Source of the DNA: Capnocytophaga canimorsus
Lineage (GTDB): Bacteria > Bacteroidota > Bacteroidia > Flavobacteriales > Flavobacteriaceae
DNA length: 64,000 bases
Assembly (NCBI RefSeq): GCF_002302565.1
Contig: NZ_CP022382.1
Span: 753,001 to 817,000, forward strand
Direction of reading: 5' to 3'
Notes under the pieces: generated by a model
Databases searched by the model: none
What the model saw: the letters and a program-made list of their open reading frames with translations, nothing else
What the model was told of the DNA's origin: nothing
Shown: positions 16,431 through 25,434 of the stretch, in pieces
Numbering within the stretch: position 1 is the first letter of the stretch
How the letters are laid out: every line of letters begins with the position of its first letter
Program-made: the position numbers and the translations under genes

Positions 16431-18221
16431 TTATAATGAGTTAATAACTTCTCTTGCTTTTTTTGTAACTTCCGATGCAGGATTTTGAGGTAAAGTGTTT
16501 TCATCGAAAAGTTGCAAAACATTCTCTATTTTTTTGAGTGCTTCAGTGTTCTGTTTTTGATGAAATTCCTCACGTAAAATATTTACCTTTTCATAAAATT
16601 GGATACCTTCTATCATTCGTTCGAAACGTATAGAACTTCTTCCCATTGGATAAACCAGATAAGTATCTCCTGCCGCCCAAGCCCTAAAACGGCTATCTAA
16701 TAAAGGTTCTGACGTCCAGCTATTTAATGCCCAACGCAAATATCCGTCCAGATTATCTTTAGCGGCATACCACGCTAACCATTCACTTTCAGCGGGTTTG
16801 CTAAAAGTAAAAGTATTTGGGTAAGGTTCTGTACAACAAGTATAATAGGTGGTTACTTTGCCCTGTTGTTGCCTTTTTTCGAGGACTTTTTGTTCGTATT
16901 TGGTGCTTAATGGAACGCAATAATCATCGAGGTAAGGCTCTAACTCCTGATGCCAATCACCTGCCAGAGATATTTTGAAATTAGGGTCAGCGTTCTTGAT
17001 GATTTTCAATACTTTATGCATTACTTCTTTGGGGCGTTCGTCCATTGAAATGTACGTTTTTTCAAACCAACCTTTTGTTTTCAGATGTTTCGCAAAGGCA
17101 GTGAGCATTGCTGTCCACATTGTTTCATATTCAGGCTCTCCTGGTTGTGTTTTAATGACTTGTAACTGATTTGTCGCTTGGTCGAAGTATTGAAATGACA
17201 ATTTCCAAGGAACCATCGAATAACAATTGATTTGCTTGGTTATTCCCATTTCGTGCATAAATTCAATCCATTTGTCAAATACTGCAAAATCAAAGTGCCA
17301 CGAGCCATCTAACTTCTTCATCCACATCACCATAGAATTGAAAGAATCTTGTGTTTGTCCGCCCCAAGGTTCGTACATTATGGAAGCCGTTATGGATTTT
17401 CCACCTGCATCGGCATATAGTTTCATTTCTCTTTTTAGATGTTTGAAATGAGCTTCTGACCAAGGTGTTACACCAAAATAACGAGCCACAGCATACGGAT
17501 TTTGCCATAAATCCAAATGAAATTTCCAATCTTTCGGTTGTGGTAAAGTACGTTGTAAAACCTGAACTTCAAAAGGTAATTTTTTAAGAATTTTTGTTCT
17601 GTTTTTCAGAGTGACAAAACCTTTATAATTACCTGCCTTTGTATTTTGAGGTATTTGCATTTTTAGCCAAATACCACGAGATGAGTATTTTGCAATTTCT
17701 ATTTTTTTTGTGTGATGATCAAGAACATCAGCGACGAGGGTAGAATCAAAATCAGTGGGTTTACGATATCCGCAACCTCCTTTACCATCTTTGTTGAGTT
17801 CGTCGGTCATTACATAACGCACAAAAGCCGTTTGAAAATGCTCTTTTCCAATTTTGTATTTACCGCTTTTTAAATCTGAAACCTCTACGGATATTTCAAT
17901 ATCTTTATCTGCATTTGAAATACCTATTTGAGCAGAAATACGTTCTCCTTTCCAAGCTTTTAGGTGTTTGGTTGTTTCCAGATGAAGAATAGGTTCCTCT
18001 TTTTTATAACGAATGTCTGTTGAACCCCAGCCTATATGGATTCCTTTTATTGAACTCCAATTTTGCAAATTAGCTGTCACAGGATTAGGCAATTCCATAT
18101 ATTTTTCAGTAGGAAGTGTCTCTTGCTTAGTCTTTAAACCTAAATCTGTGATTTCTTGAGGCGTTTGAGCTAAAGCAAAGAATGTAACCAAAAATAACAA
18201 TAGTAAACTTTTAATTTTCAT
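16431..18221 (-). CDS. GH123-like glycoside hydrolase (DUF4091 domain)
   Basis: A 596-residue exported protein with a signal peptide (about 1-18, ending ALAQ). An N-terminal beta-sandwich-like region (about 40-230) is followed by a TIM-barrel-like domain with many Trp residues. The D394-E395 pair in ISMDERPKE matches the adjacent Asp-Glu used by GH123 beta-N-acetylgalactosaminidases, which work by substrate assistance. GYLRWALNSW and DTYLVYPMG near the C-terminus are typical of DUF4091. A likely role is removal of GalNAc from host glycans. The peroxidase follows 15 bp downstream. Exact specificity is uncertain. Confidence 0.83.
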   Translation of the reverse strand: MKIKSLLLLFLVTFFALAQTPQEITDLGLKTKQETLPTEKYMELPNPVTANLQNWSSIKGIHIGWGSTDIRYKKEEPILHLETTKHLKAWKGERISAQIGISNADKDIEISVEVSDLKSGKYKIGKEHFQTAFVRYVMTDELNKDGKGGCGYRKPTDFDSTLVADVLDHHTKKIEIAKYSSRGIWLKMQIPQNTKAGNYKGFVTLKNRTKILKKLPFEVQVLQRTLPQPKDWKFHLDLWQNPYAVARYFGVTPWSEAHFKHLKREMKLYADAGGKSITASIMYEPWGGQTQDSFNSMVMWMKKLDGSWHFDFAVFDKWIEFMHEMGITKQINCYSMVPWKLSFQYFDQATNQLQVIKTQPGEPEYETMWTAMLTAFAKHLKTKGWFEKTYISMDERPKEVMHKVLKIIKNADPNFKISLAGDWHQELEPYLDDYCVPLSTKYEQKVLEKRQQQGKVTTYYTCCTEPYPNTFTFSKPAESEWLAWYAAKDNLDGYLRWALNSWTSEPLLDSRFRAWAAGDTYLVYPMGRSSIRFERMIEGIQFYEKVNILREEFHQKQNTEALKKIENVLQLFDENTLPQNPASEVTKKAREVINSL

Positions 18222-18337
18222 CGTGTTTTACAAAAATTATATTTTCAAACAAATCATTACAAAAGTAATTCAAATTCTACTTGTGAAGTCTAATGCTGAA
18301 AAACGAACCTCACACCTTTGGTAAACTAACTTTACGT

Positions 18338-21300
18338 TTACTTTTTGTAATTCACTTGATAGCGCCAAAAAGAAACTGCCCCTAAAATCAGTACAAAAGC
18401 AACCGAATAATAAACAAATGAAGGTGTTATTATCTTCTCACCACTGGCATAACTATGCAATCCTGAAAGGTAAAAATTCACACCAAAATAAGTCATCAAA
18501 ATACTGAAAAAAGAAACCACACTAGCAAAACTAAAAGCCCAACGTCCACGCAAACCTGGTACCAAACGCATATGAATCACAAAGGCATAGACCATAATGC
18601 TTACCAATGCCCAAGTTTCTTTAGGGTCCCAGCCCCAATAACGTCCCCAACTTTCATTTGCCCACATTCCGCCTAAAAAATTACCAATGGTAAGCATTAC
18701 TAAACCTAAGGTTAAGGCAAGTTCGCCAACTATCATTAATTCTTGGATGGCCAACGAGATTCGCTGTTTATTTTTTGAATTGGTAAAAATCATCAAGAAC
18801 ATAGATACCACTCCTAAAATCATTCCCAAAGCAAATGGTCCATAACTCCCCACGATAACCGCTACGTGAATCATCAACCAATAACTATTAAGCACAGGCT
18901 GAAGCGTACCTATAGAAGGGTCCATCCAGTTCCAATGAGCAATCATCAGTATCATTGAGGTTACAAAAGCAGTTGCCCCCAAGGTGAGTTGAGAGCGACG
19001 CGCAAATATCACTCCCATAAGCATCGTTGCCCAAGCCACGTAAATCATACTCTCATAAGCATCGCTCCAAGGAGCGTGACCAGAAATATACCAACGGGCT
19101 ACAAGCCCCAAAGTATGCAATAAAAAGGAAACACAAAGAAAAATCCAAGATGCTTTACCAATGAAATTCAACACTTTATTTCTACTTGAAAATATCTGAA
19201 TTACAGAAACAAAAAACAGTACAAGCCCTGCAAACAGATAATATTGAAATAATCTATTGAATATATGTACTTTGTTATAAACTATTTCGGCTTGTATTTT
19301 CTTTTGAGCAGGAAGCACAGCTTCACCGTGGTTCTTTTGGTTCTTTTTAAAAGCTTCTAACAAAGCATCAGCATTTTCGTAATTACCCGTTTTGATGGCA
19401 TCGCGTAACATATTCAGATACAAAGGCACCGAACCGTGAATAAAATTAGCATACAAGGTATCTTTCACTCCCTCAGGATTATACCTAAATTCAACCGGTG
19501 AGACCCATTTGCTATTATCGGTTTCCAAAAGCGGAAAGATTTTCAATATATCTCCAGATAAAGCTCTGTCTAACAAACGTAAGCGTTGGTCAGCTTCTTT
19601 AAAATCTTTCTGAAACTGATTTGGTGTGTTGGTGGCATAGGCTTCTTGCAAATAAGGGTCTAGCTTACTGCGCATCTGTTTGTCAACAAAATCAATAGCA
19701 CTGACATATTTCTTGCCTTTTTCCACCCCAAGAATTTTATGTAAGCTATCATTAGCTTTTTTAATGAATATAAAATCAACGTGATACCAAACTACCGGAT
19801 TTAACATCATTGATAAAAACACCTGATTAGCATCCATATTCTTAAACGTATCCTTTTTACTCATTTTTCGAAGTAACTCAGAGCTAAAGGTGTGTATGGG
19901 TTTCATTCGTCCAGCATCTTGTATAACCAACTCACCAAATTTTTCGGCGTGAGCTGCATCTACAGTAGTAGCTTGTAATAGCGAATCAATTTTGGTTTTA
20001 TCAAACAAAAAAGGATGCGAATCAGAATTTTGTGCCAACATTGGGGTTGAAAATAACAGTAATAAAACCGAAATTTTCATACGTTTTGCCTGTATTTCTT
20101 TGAGTTGTTGCCCTAATTTTATAAATCGGGATTTTCCAAGGAACATAAAGGCTATCAATCCGATATAGAGCAATACATACCCGATATAGGTAAATAAAGT
20201 CCCCCAATAATCTTGATTGACCGACAATACCGAGCCTTTTTCATCGGGATGGAAGGAAGCTTGGAAAAGTCGATGTCCCTTGTGATTTAAAATATGGTTC
20301 ATATAAATATCATAATCAAACACGTCATCACTTTTTACGGTTACCTTACTCATAAAAGAAGAATAACTTTTTTCTGTTCCTGGGTATTTATCCGCTATAA
20401 AATCGTTAAGAGTAACTGAAAAAGGCAAATTTTCGCGCCGAGAACCATAATGCAGATGAAAATCCAATCCGTTAACGCTAATAGTTGTAGGAGGATTGAT
20501 ATATCCTTTACCTCCTAAAACGGCAACCTCTTTCACCTCTTCACCCGATTTTACTTCAAAAACCACCGCATTGGGGCTTTCTTTGGAAATCTGTTCTTGC
20601 GGAAGTTGTTGTACTCCTTCCCTACCCCGAACCAAGGGCTGCGGAATTACAAAAGCACTCTGCCCTAAATTGTATAAGGAAAGGAATTGTAAAGGCTGAA
20701 GACTGTCTTTAACTACATCAAAGCGCTGTTGAGTAGCCATATTCATATAAGTCCCTGAAAAAGGAGAGTTTATATAATTTCCTTCCTCAGTCATCGTAAT
20801 ATTGATTGCCCCTGGGGTCGGACGATTTAAAGCAAACAATATGTTATGAAAGTTAGCTACCTCTCCGTATTTCAAATAATGCTCGTGCCGATTTCCTCCA
20901 ATAGTTTCAACAATTTTCAGATAATACTCCCCTTCTGGGTCTTCCACAAAACCGTCAGATGCCCCGCGTATAAAATCTTTATAAGATATCTCAAAAGGAA
21001 TTCCCTTAAAATCAGACTTCCAATGGTAGCTATTTTTTGCCCTTTTGGAAAATAAAACTTCCTTTTGGTGGGTTTTTCTAAACCCTTCGCCCTGATGATT
21101 TCCATCGACAAAGGCAGTTACATAAGTGCGGTCGGAAATATAAAAATCGGCCGTTTCACCTTCCCGTAAGGAAATTATGCCTTCATCACTGATATATCGG
21201 GTAATGAAAGCCCCGATGATGATAAATACCCACGAAATATGCAACAAAAACACTGACCAGTTTTCTCGTTTCAACAGATTATAACGCTTTATATTCCCAA

Positions 21301-21571
21301 TGAAATTGATCATAAAAAGGAACATAATCAACTCAAACCACCAAGCGTTATATACCCAAATTCGGGCAGTTTCAATATCATAATCATTTTCAATAAACGT
21401 ACCCAAAGCCATAGCCACGGCAAAAACGACAAACAAAATCGCCATCAGCCGAGTAGAGAAAATAAACTTAATCATTTTTTTTATTCCCATTCCCACCACA
21501 ACAGCAACAGCAAGAAACACAGCAGTTGTTAAAGGGGTAGCAAAAACAACTTTACTAATTTTTTTAATCAT
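18338..21571 (-). CDS. ccsBA: Cytochrome c biogenesis protein CcsB-CcsA (ResB-ResC) fusion
   Basis: A 1077-residue fusion that exports haem and ligates it to apocytochromes c at the periplasmic face (System II). The N-terminal half is ResB/CcsB-like, with membrane segments near 8-60 and 85-110 and a large periplasmic domain; a further pair of segments lies near 470-520. The C-terminal third is CcsA, with a multi-pass region and the WWD haem-handling motif (WGRYWGWDPKETWALVS). Histidines in VVGSYGPFAL-flanking and VIHMRL segments fit haem ligands. ATG at 21571 lies 23 bp after a promoter. The lipoprotein gene at 21698-22168 is just upstream. Confidence 0.95.
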   Translation of the reverse strand: MIKKISKVVFATPLTTAVFLAVAVVVGMGIKKMIKFIFSTRLMAILFVVFAVAMALGTFIENDYDIETARIWVYNAWWFELIMFLFMINFIGNIKRYNLLKRENWSVFLLHISWVFIIIGAFITRYISDEGIISLREGETADFYISDRTYVTAFVDGNHQGEGFRKTHQKEVLFSKRAKNSYHWKSDFKGIPFEISYKDFIRGASDGFVEDPEGEYYLKIVETIGGNRHEHYLKYGEVANFHNILFALNRPTPGAINITMTEEGNYINSPFSGTYMNMATQQRFDVVKDSLQPLQFLSLYNLGQSAFVIPQPLVRGREGVQQLPQEQISKESPNAVVFEVKSGEEVKEVAVLGGKGYINPPTTISVNGLDFHLHYGSRRENLPFSVTLNDFIADKYPGTEKSYSSFMSKVTVKSDDVFDYDIYMNHILNHKGHRLFQASFHPDEKGSVLSVNQDYWGTLFTYIGYVLLYIGLIAFMFLGKSRFIKLGQQLKEIQAKRMKISVLLLLFSTPMLAQNSDSHPFLFDKTKIDSLLQATTVDAAHAEKFGELVIQDAGRMKPIHTFSSELLRKMSKKDTFKNMDANQVFLSMMLNPVVWYHVDFIFIKKANDSLHKILGVEKGKKYVSAIDFVDKQMRSKLDPYLQEAYATNTPNQFQKDFKEADQRLRLLDRALSGDILKIFPLLETDNSKWVSPVEFRYNPEGVKDTLYANFIHGSVPLYLNMLRDAIKTGNYENADALLEAFKKNQKNHGEAVLPAQKKIQAEIVYNKVHIFNRLFQYYLFAGLVLFFVSVIQIFSSRNKVLNFIGKASWIFLCVSFLLHTLGLVARWYISGHAPWSDAYESMIYVAWATMLMGVIFARRSQLTLGATAFVTSMILMIAHWNWMDPSIGTLQPVLNSYWLMIHVAVIVGSYGPFALGMILGVVSMFLMIFTNSKNKQRISLAIQELMIVGELALTLGLVMLTIGNFLGGMWANESWGRYWGWDPKETWALVSIMVYAFVIHMRLVPGLRGRWAFSFASVVSFFSILMTYFGVNFYLSGLHSYASGEKIITPSFVYYSVAFVLILGAVSFWRYQVNYKK

Positions 21572-21593
21572 AATTCAATAGTGTAGCTTTGGA

Positions 21594-21624
21594 CAAAAAT
21601 AATATAATTTGAGTAATTGGGCAA
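21594..21624 (-). promoter_or_regulatory. Promoter of the cytochrome c assembly gene
   Basis: On the minus strand TTG at 21624-21622, a 20-bp spacer, then TATTTTTG at 21601-21594, 22 bp before the ATG. Confidence 0.55.
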
Positions 21625-21697
21625 TTGAGTCTTACCCATTCGTTTTATTTGACCATAAAGCTCAATCAAAAACAAAATTTTTAATGTATAAAGCAAT

Positions 21698-22168
21698 TTA
21701 AGGCAATATCGCTCCCACAGCAATATCGCAACGATGCCCTGGTTCACCGTGTGGCGGATTGGGTTTTCCGGAAAACCCTGCTTGAGTTTGCCCAGAAACA
21801 ACAGGTTGAGTAGATTGAGGTATTACATCAATCTGTTGCTCAATGGGTTGAGATGCAGAAACAACCACATCAGGTTGCTGATTTTGAACCTGTGGCGAAC
21901 CATCAAGGGGTGCACCTACGGGAATATCACAACGATGCCCTGGCTCTCCGTGTGGTGGGTTTATCTTAACCCCAACAGCTGATGAAAATGTTGTAGCTGA
22001 TGACACATTTTGCCCCGAAAAAGGATTCGTATTTGAGCGTTGTGCTTGTAATTGAGCCTCAGCTTTTTGAGTATTACTCTCTGCCTCTGGGGCTACCTTT
22101 ATTTCTTCAATGTTTTTGCAAGATAATACAAATCCGAACGTAGCAAACAATACATAATTTAATTTCAT
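21698..22168 (-). CDS. Lipoprotein with duplicated PPHGEPGHRCDI motif
   Basis: A 156-residue lipoprotein. The signal peptide ends in lipobox VLSC with Cys17. A low-complexity Gln/Ser/Pro linker separates two near-identical motifs, NPPHGEPGHRCDIPVGA (70-86) and NPPHGEPGHRCDIAVGA (137-153). Each holds two His, an Arg and a Cys, plausible metal or haem ligands. I recall the single motif at the C-terminus of uncharacterised flavobacterial proteins but know no assigned function. It is transcribed toward ccsBA 126 bp away, and its own -7 box faces mvaD divergently. Confidence 0.85.
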   Translation of the reverse strand: MKLNYVLFATFGFVLSCKNIEEIKVAPEAESNTQKAEAQLQAQRSNTNPFSGQNVSSATTFSSAVGVKINPPHGEPGHRCDIPVGAPLDGSPQVQNQQPDVVVSASQPIEQQIDVIPQSTQPVVSGQTQAGFSGKPNPPHGEPGHRCDIAVGAILP

Positions 22169-22185
22169 AAGATATCTTTTTGGGG

Positions 22186-22229
22186 CAAAGGTATGAATTT
22201 TTATTTAAGATTTTTTATCCGTACCTTTG
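22186..22229. promoter_or_regulatory. Divergent -7 boxes for the lipoprotein gene and mvaD
   Basis: Minus strand TACCTTTG at 22193-22186 serves the lipoprotein gene (ATG 22168). Plus strand TACCTTTG at 22222-22229 serves mvaD (ATG 22250). The identical octamers are 28 bp apart; their -33 areas overlap and neither has a good TTTG. Confidence 0.6.
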
Positions 22230-22249
22230 TCAAAATATTATTTTACAAT

Positions 22250-23326
22250 ATGGTATATACTGATTTTTTTTCTCCAAAATACGATTTTAATATAGCCTCT
22301 GGAACAGTTTCTTGGAAAGCACCAAGCAATATTGCTTTGGTTAAATATTGGGGAAAACTTGAGGGGCAAATCCCTGCAAATCCTTCCGTTAGTTTCACAC
22401 TAACCAATTGTTATACAGAAACTTCAGTTCGTTTTAAAAAATTAGAAACACCTACTGATGATTTTCAGTTTACTTTCTTTTTTGAAAAAGAGCCAAAGCC
22501 GTCTTTCCACCCAAAAATAATTATTTTTTTCAATCGGATTTACGAATACTTGCCTTTTTTGAAGGATTATCATTTTGAAATATATTCAGAAAATTCCTTT
22601 CCGCACAGTAGTGGGATTGCCTCTTCAGCAAGTGCTATGGCAGCATTGTCAGTATGTTTGATGCAGATTGAAAGGCAGTTAAACCCTAATATTTCAGAAA
22701 ACGATTTTTGGCAAAAAGCCTCACTTTTAGCTCGTTTGGGCTCAGGAAGTGCCTGTCGAAGCATACAAGGAAATATTGTGGTCTGGGGAGAACATAAGTC
22801 TATTCCGCAAAGTTCTGACCTTTATGGAGTTCCGTATCCTTTTGAAATTAACAATGTTTTTAAAAATTATCAGGATACGATTTTGCTTATTGATAAAGGA
22901 CAAAAGCAAGTGAGTAGCTCTGTAGGACACGACTTGATGCACAATCATCCTTTTGCTCAAAAACGCTTCGAACAAGCTCACGAAAATCTTAATAAATTAA
23001 TTCCTGTTTTTAGAGATGGCGATTTAGATAAGTTCATCGAAATTGTTGAAAGTGAAGCCTTAACACTTCACGCAATGATGATGACCAGTCTTCCTTACTT
23101 CATACTAATGAAACCCAACACTTTAGAAGTTATTCAACGCATTTGGAAGTTCCGGCAAGAAACCAAAACTCCTGTTTGCTTCACTTTAGATGCTGGTGCC
23201 AACGTACACGTTTTATATCCCGATTCTCACAAAAACGAAGTTTTGCAATTTATTAAAGATGAATTGATTGCATTTTGTGAAAATAAGCAGTATATTTGCG
23301 ACCAAATTTCTAACTCATCGAATTAG
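22250..23326 (+). CDS. mvaD: Diphosphomevalonate decarboxylase
   Basis: Start at 22250 (MVYTDFFSPKYDF), 358 residues. The longer frame from 22193 begins upstream of the -7 box at 22222-22229 and is rejected. A GHMP-superfamily enzyme that makes isopentenyl diphosphate from mevalonate diphosphate with ATP. Motifs: KAPSNIALVKYWGK near the N-terminus, HSSGIASSASAMAAL (ATP loop), LGSGSACRS, and a C-terminal CFTLDAGANVHVLYP. It leads the isoprenoid cluster with the kinase at 23435 and the prenyltransferase at 24427. Confidence 0.95.
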   Translation: MVYTDFFSPKYDFNIASGTVSWKAPSNIALVKYWGKLEGQIPANPSVSFTLTNCYTETSVRFKKLETPTDDFQFTFFFEKEPKPSFHPKIIIFFNRIYEYLPFLKDYHFEIYSENSFPHSSGIASSASAMAALSVCLMQIERQLNPNISENDFWQKASLLARLGSGSACRSIQGNIVVWGEHKSIPQSSDLYGVPYPFEINNVFKNYQDTILLIDKGQKQVSSSVGHDLMHNHPFAQKRFEQAHENLNKLIPVFRDGDLDKFIEIVESEALTLHAMMMTSLPYFILMKPNTLEVIQRIWKFRQETKTPVCFTLDAGANVHVLYPDSHKNEVLQFIKDELIAFCENKQYICDQISNSSN

Positions 23327-23434
23327 AAATGTTGATTTTAAAAGTTTGATATACTAAAAAAGAATGTTTATCATACTTTTCACAACGCAACCAAATTAAA
23401 AAATAAAACAACACCTAACTCCGAAATAGTTTAA

Positions 23435-24385
23435 ATGAAGAGACCTTTATTTTATTCAAAAATCTTACTCTTTGGGGAATATGGCATCATCAAGGATTCC
23501 AAAGGGTTGGCTATTCCGTATAATTTCTACAATGGAGCTTTAAAAATGCCTGACCAAATTGATGAAAGCAAACAGGCAGAAGCAAAAAAGTCAAACCAAG
23601 CGTTAGCTCAGTTCGCTATCCATCTGGAACAATTATCCTCAGAAAATCCTGAAATTGTTACTTTTGATATTGAGCAACTAAAAAAAGACATCAGTAGCGG
23701 AATGTACTTCGATAGTAGCATTCCACAAGGTTATGGCGTTGGGAGTAGCGGAGCTTTGGTTGCAGCCATTTACGACCAATACGCCCACAATAAAATCACG
23801 GTTTTGGAGAATTTAACCCGAGAAAAACTTCTGCAACTGAAAAATATTTTCGGGAAAATGGAAAGTTTTTTCCACGGAACATCCTCTGGTTTAGACCCTT
23901 TGAATAGCTATTTGAGTCTACCAATTCTTATCAATTCCAAAGATAATATTGAGCCTACAGGGATACCCTCTCAAACGATAAACGGCAAAGGAGCAGTTTT
24001 TTTGTTAGATAGTGGCGTTGTAGGTGAAACAGCACCGATGGTTCGTATTTTTATGGAAAATATGAAAAATGAAGCCTTTCAGAGTATGTTAAAAACGCAA
24101 TTCATCAAATATACGGACGCTTGTATTGATGATTTTCTGAAAGGAAATGTAAAATCCCTTTTCAAGAATGTGAAAAAACTTTCAAAAGTGGTTCTTAATA
24201 ACTTTAAACCAATGATTCCTTCTGAATTTCACGCTCTTTGGAAAAAAGGTATCGATACTGGGGATTATTTCTTGAAACTTTGCGGCTCAGGTGGAGGCGG
24301 ATATATGTTAGGATTTACCGAAGATATTGAGAAAGCTAAAAAAACTCTTGAAGGACATAAAATAGAAGTTGTATATCAGTTTTAA
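23435..24385 (+). CDS. Mevalonate kinase (GHMP kinase)
   Basis: A 316-residue GHMP kinase. KILLFGEYGIIKDSKGLAIP is the N-terminal substrate segment of mevalonate kinases, PQGYGVGSSGALVAA is the ATP-binding motif 2, and KLCGSGGGGYMLGF the C-terminal motif 3. It phosphorylates mevalonate in the mevalonate route to isoprenoids. It lies 108 bp after mvaD and 41 bp before the UbiA gene. A phosphomevalonate kinase role is possible, but the EYGIIKDSKG segment and length fit mevalonate kinase better. Confidence 0.85.
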   Translation: MKRPLFYSKILLFGEYGIIKDSKGLAIPYNFYNGALKMPDQIDESKQAEAKKSNQALAQFAIHLEQLSSENPEIVTFDIEQLKKDISSGMYFDSSIPQGYGVGSSGALVAAIYDQYAHNKITVLENLTREKLLQLKNIFGKMESFFHGTSSGLDPLNSYLSLPILINSKDNIEPTGIPSQTINGKGAVFLLDSGVVGETAPMVRIFMENMKNEAFQSMLKTQFIKYTDACIDDFLKGNVKSLFKNVKKLSKVVLNNFKPMIPSEFHALWKKGIDTGDYFLKLCGSGGGGYMLGFTEDIEKAKKTLEGHKIEVVYQF

Positions 24386-24426
24386 AATAGCTTTAGTAAG
24401 AAGTTTCCTGAGATTATCCAACCCAA

Positions 24427-25335
24427 ATGATTGTATCACATCGAACAAAACGTTACCTACTAAAATTGCTCGGATTGTTTTCGGTGGTAAGAGGGTACAA
24501 TATATTGACCATCTGCGTCGCCCAATATTTAGCGGCTGTTTTTGTGTTTTCAAAAAATGAGAGCTTTAAGGAAGTTTTCTTTAACGATGTGCTTTTTATG
24601 CTGGTAGTAGCAGGGGCTTTCGCTGTTGCAGGAGGTTACATTATCAATAGCTTCTACGATTACGAAAAAGACTTGATTAACAACCCATTTAAATCAATGA
24701 TTGATCGTTTAATCAGCCAGAACACCAAACTTACCGCTTATTTTTTACTCAATTTTTTCTCTATTTTTGTTGCTGGATACGTTTCTTTCAGAGCTATTTT
24801 GTTTTTCTCTGCCTACATTTTCGGAATGTGGATTTACTCGCATCGACTAAAAAAAATCCCATTTGTTGGCAACGTTACTGCTGCTCTACTTGCTATCACT
24901 CCTTTTTTCGCTATCTTTCTGTATTACAAAAATTTTGACCTCATCATATTCGTACACGCCTTTTTGGTTTTCTTACTAATCCTCATTAAAGATTTAACCA
25001 AAGATTTAAGAAGTTTAAAAGGAGATTTAGCTCAAAATTACCAAACTATTGCTGTAAAATACGGCGAAAAAGTGTCGAAAATAGCCATTTCAATTGCAGT
25101 TTTAATGTGCTTTATCCCCATTTATGCATTATTAACCCATTTTGATGTAGGAAATATGAAGTACTATCTTGCCTTTACCTGCGTTTTTTTATATTTTTAT
25201 ATATTTTTCCTTTGGATAAGCAACAAGCAAAAACAATACATTTTATTGCATAATCTACTAAAAATCACACTTATTTCAGGAGTTTTTAGTATTTCTTTGA
25301 TTGATACTTGGTGGATAGAGGAAATATGCAGATAA
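24427..25335 (+). CDS. UbiA-family prenyltransferase
   Basis: A 302-residue polytopic inner-membrane enzyme with about eight or nine hydrophobic segments. The first Asp-rich motif is NSFYDYEKDLIN, the second DLTKDLRSLKGD; both bind prenyl diphosphate through Mg2+. It is often annotated as geranylgeranylglycerol-phosphate geranylgeranyltransferase in flavobacteria, but quinone or other lipid prenylation is equally possible. It follows the mevalonate kinase gene closely, so supply and use of the isoprenoid chain are genetically linked. The acceptor cannot be told from the sequence. Confidence 0.88.
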   Translation: MIVSHRTKRYLLKLLGLFSVVRGYNILTICVAQYLAAVFVFSKNESFKEVFFNDVLFMLVVAGAFAVAGGYIINSFYDYEKDLINNPFKSMIDRLISQNTKLTAYFLLNFFSIFVAGYVSFRAILFFSAYIFGMWIYSHRLKKIPFVGNVTAALLAITPFFAIFLYYKNFDLIIFVHAFLVFLLILIKDLTKDLRSLKGDLAQNYQTIAVKYGEKVSKIAISIAVLMCFIPIYALLTHFDVGNMKYYLAFTCVFLYFYIFFLWISNKQKQYILLHNLLKITLISGVFSISLIDTWWIEEICR

Positions 25336-25434
25336 CTGAATCATTTTTCAGAATTATGTTTTTTTAACAATATAAAAATTTGCGATTTCGGATATAAGTT
25401 TTGATTTTTGTAACCTATTTTTTAAAAGACCTCT

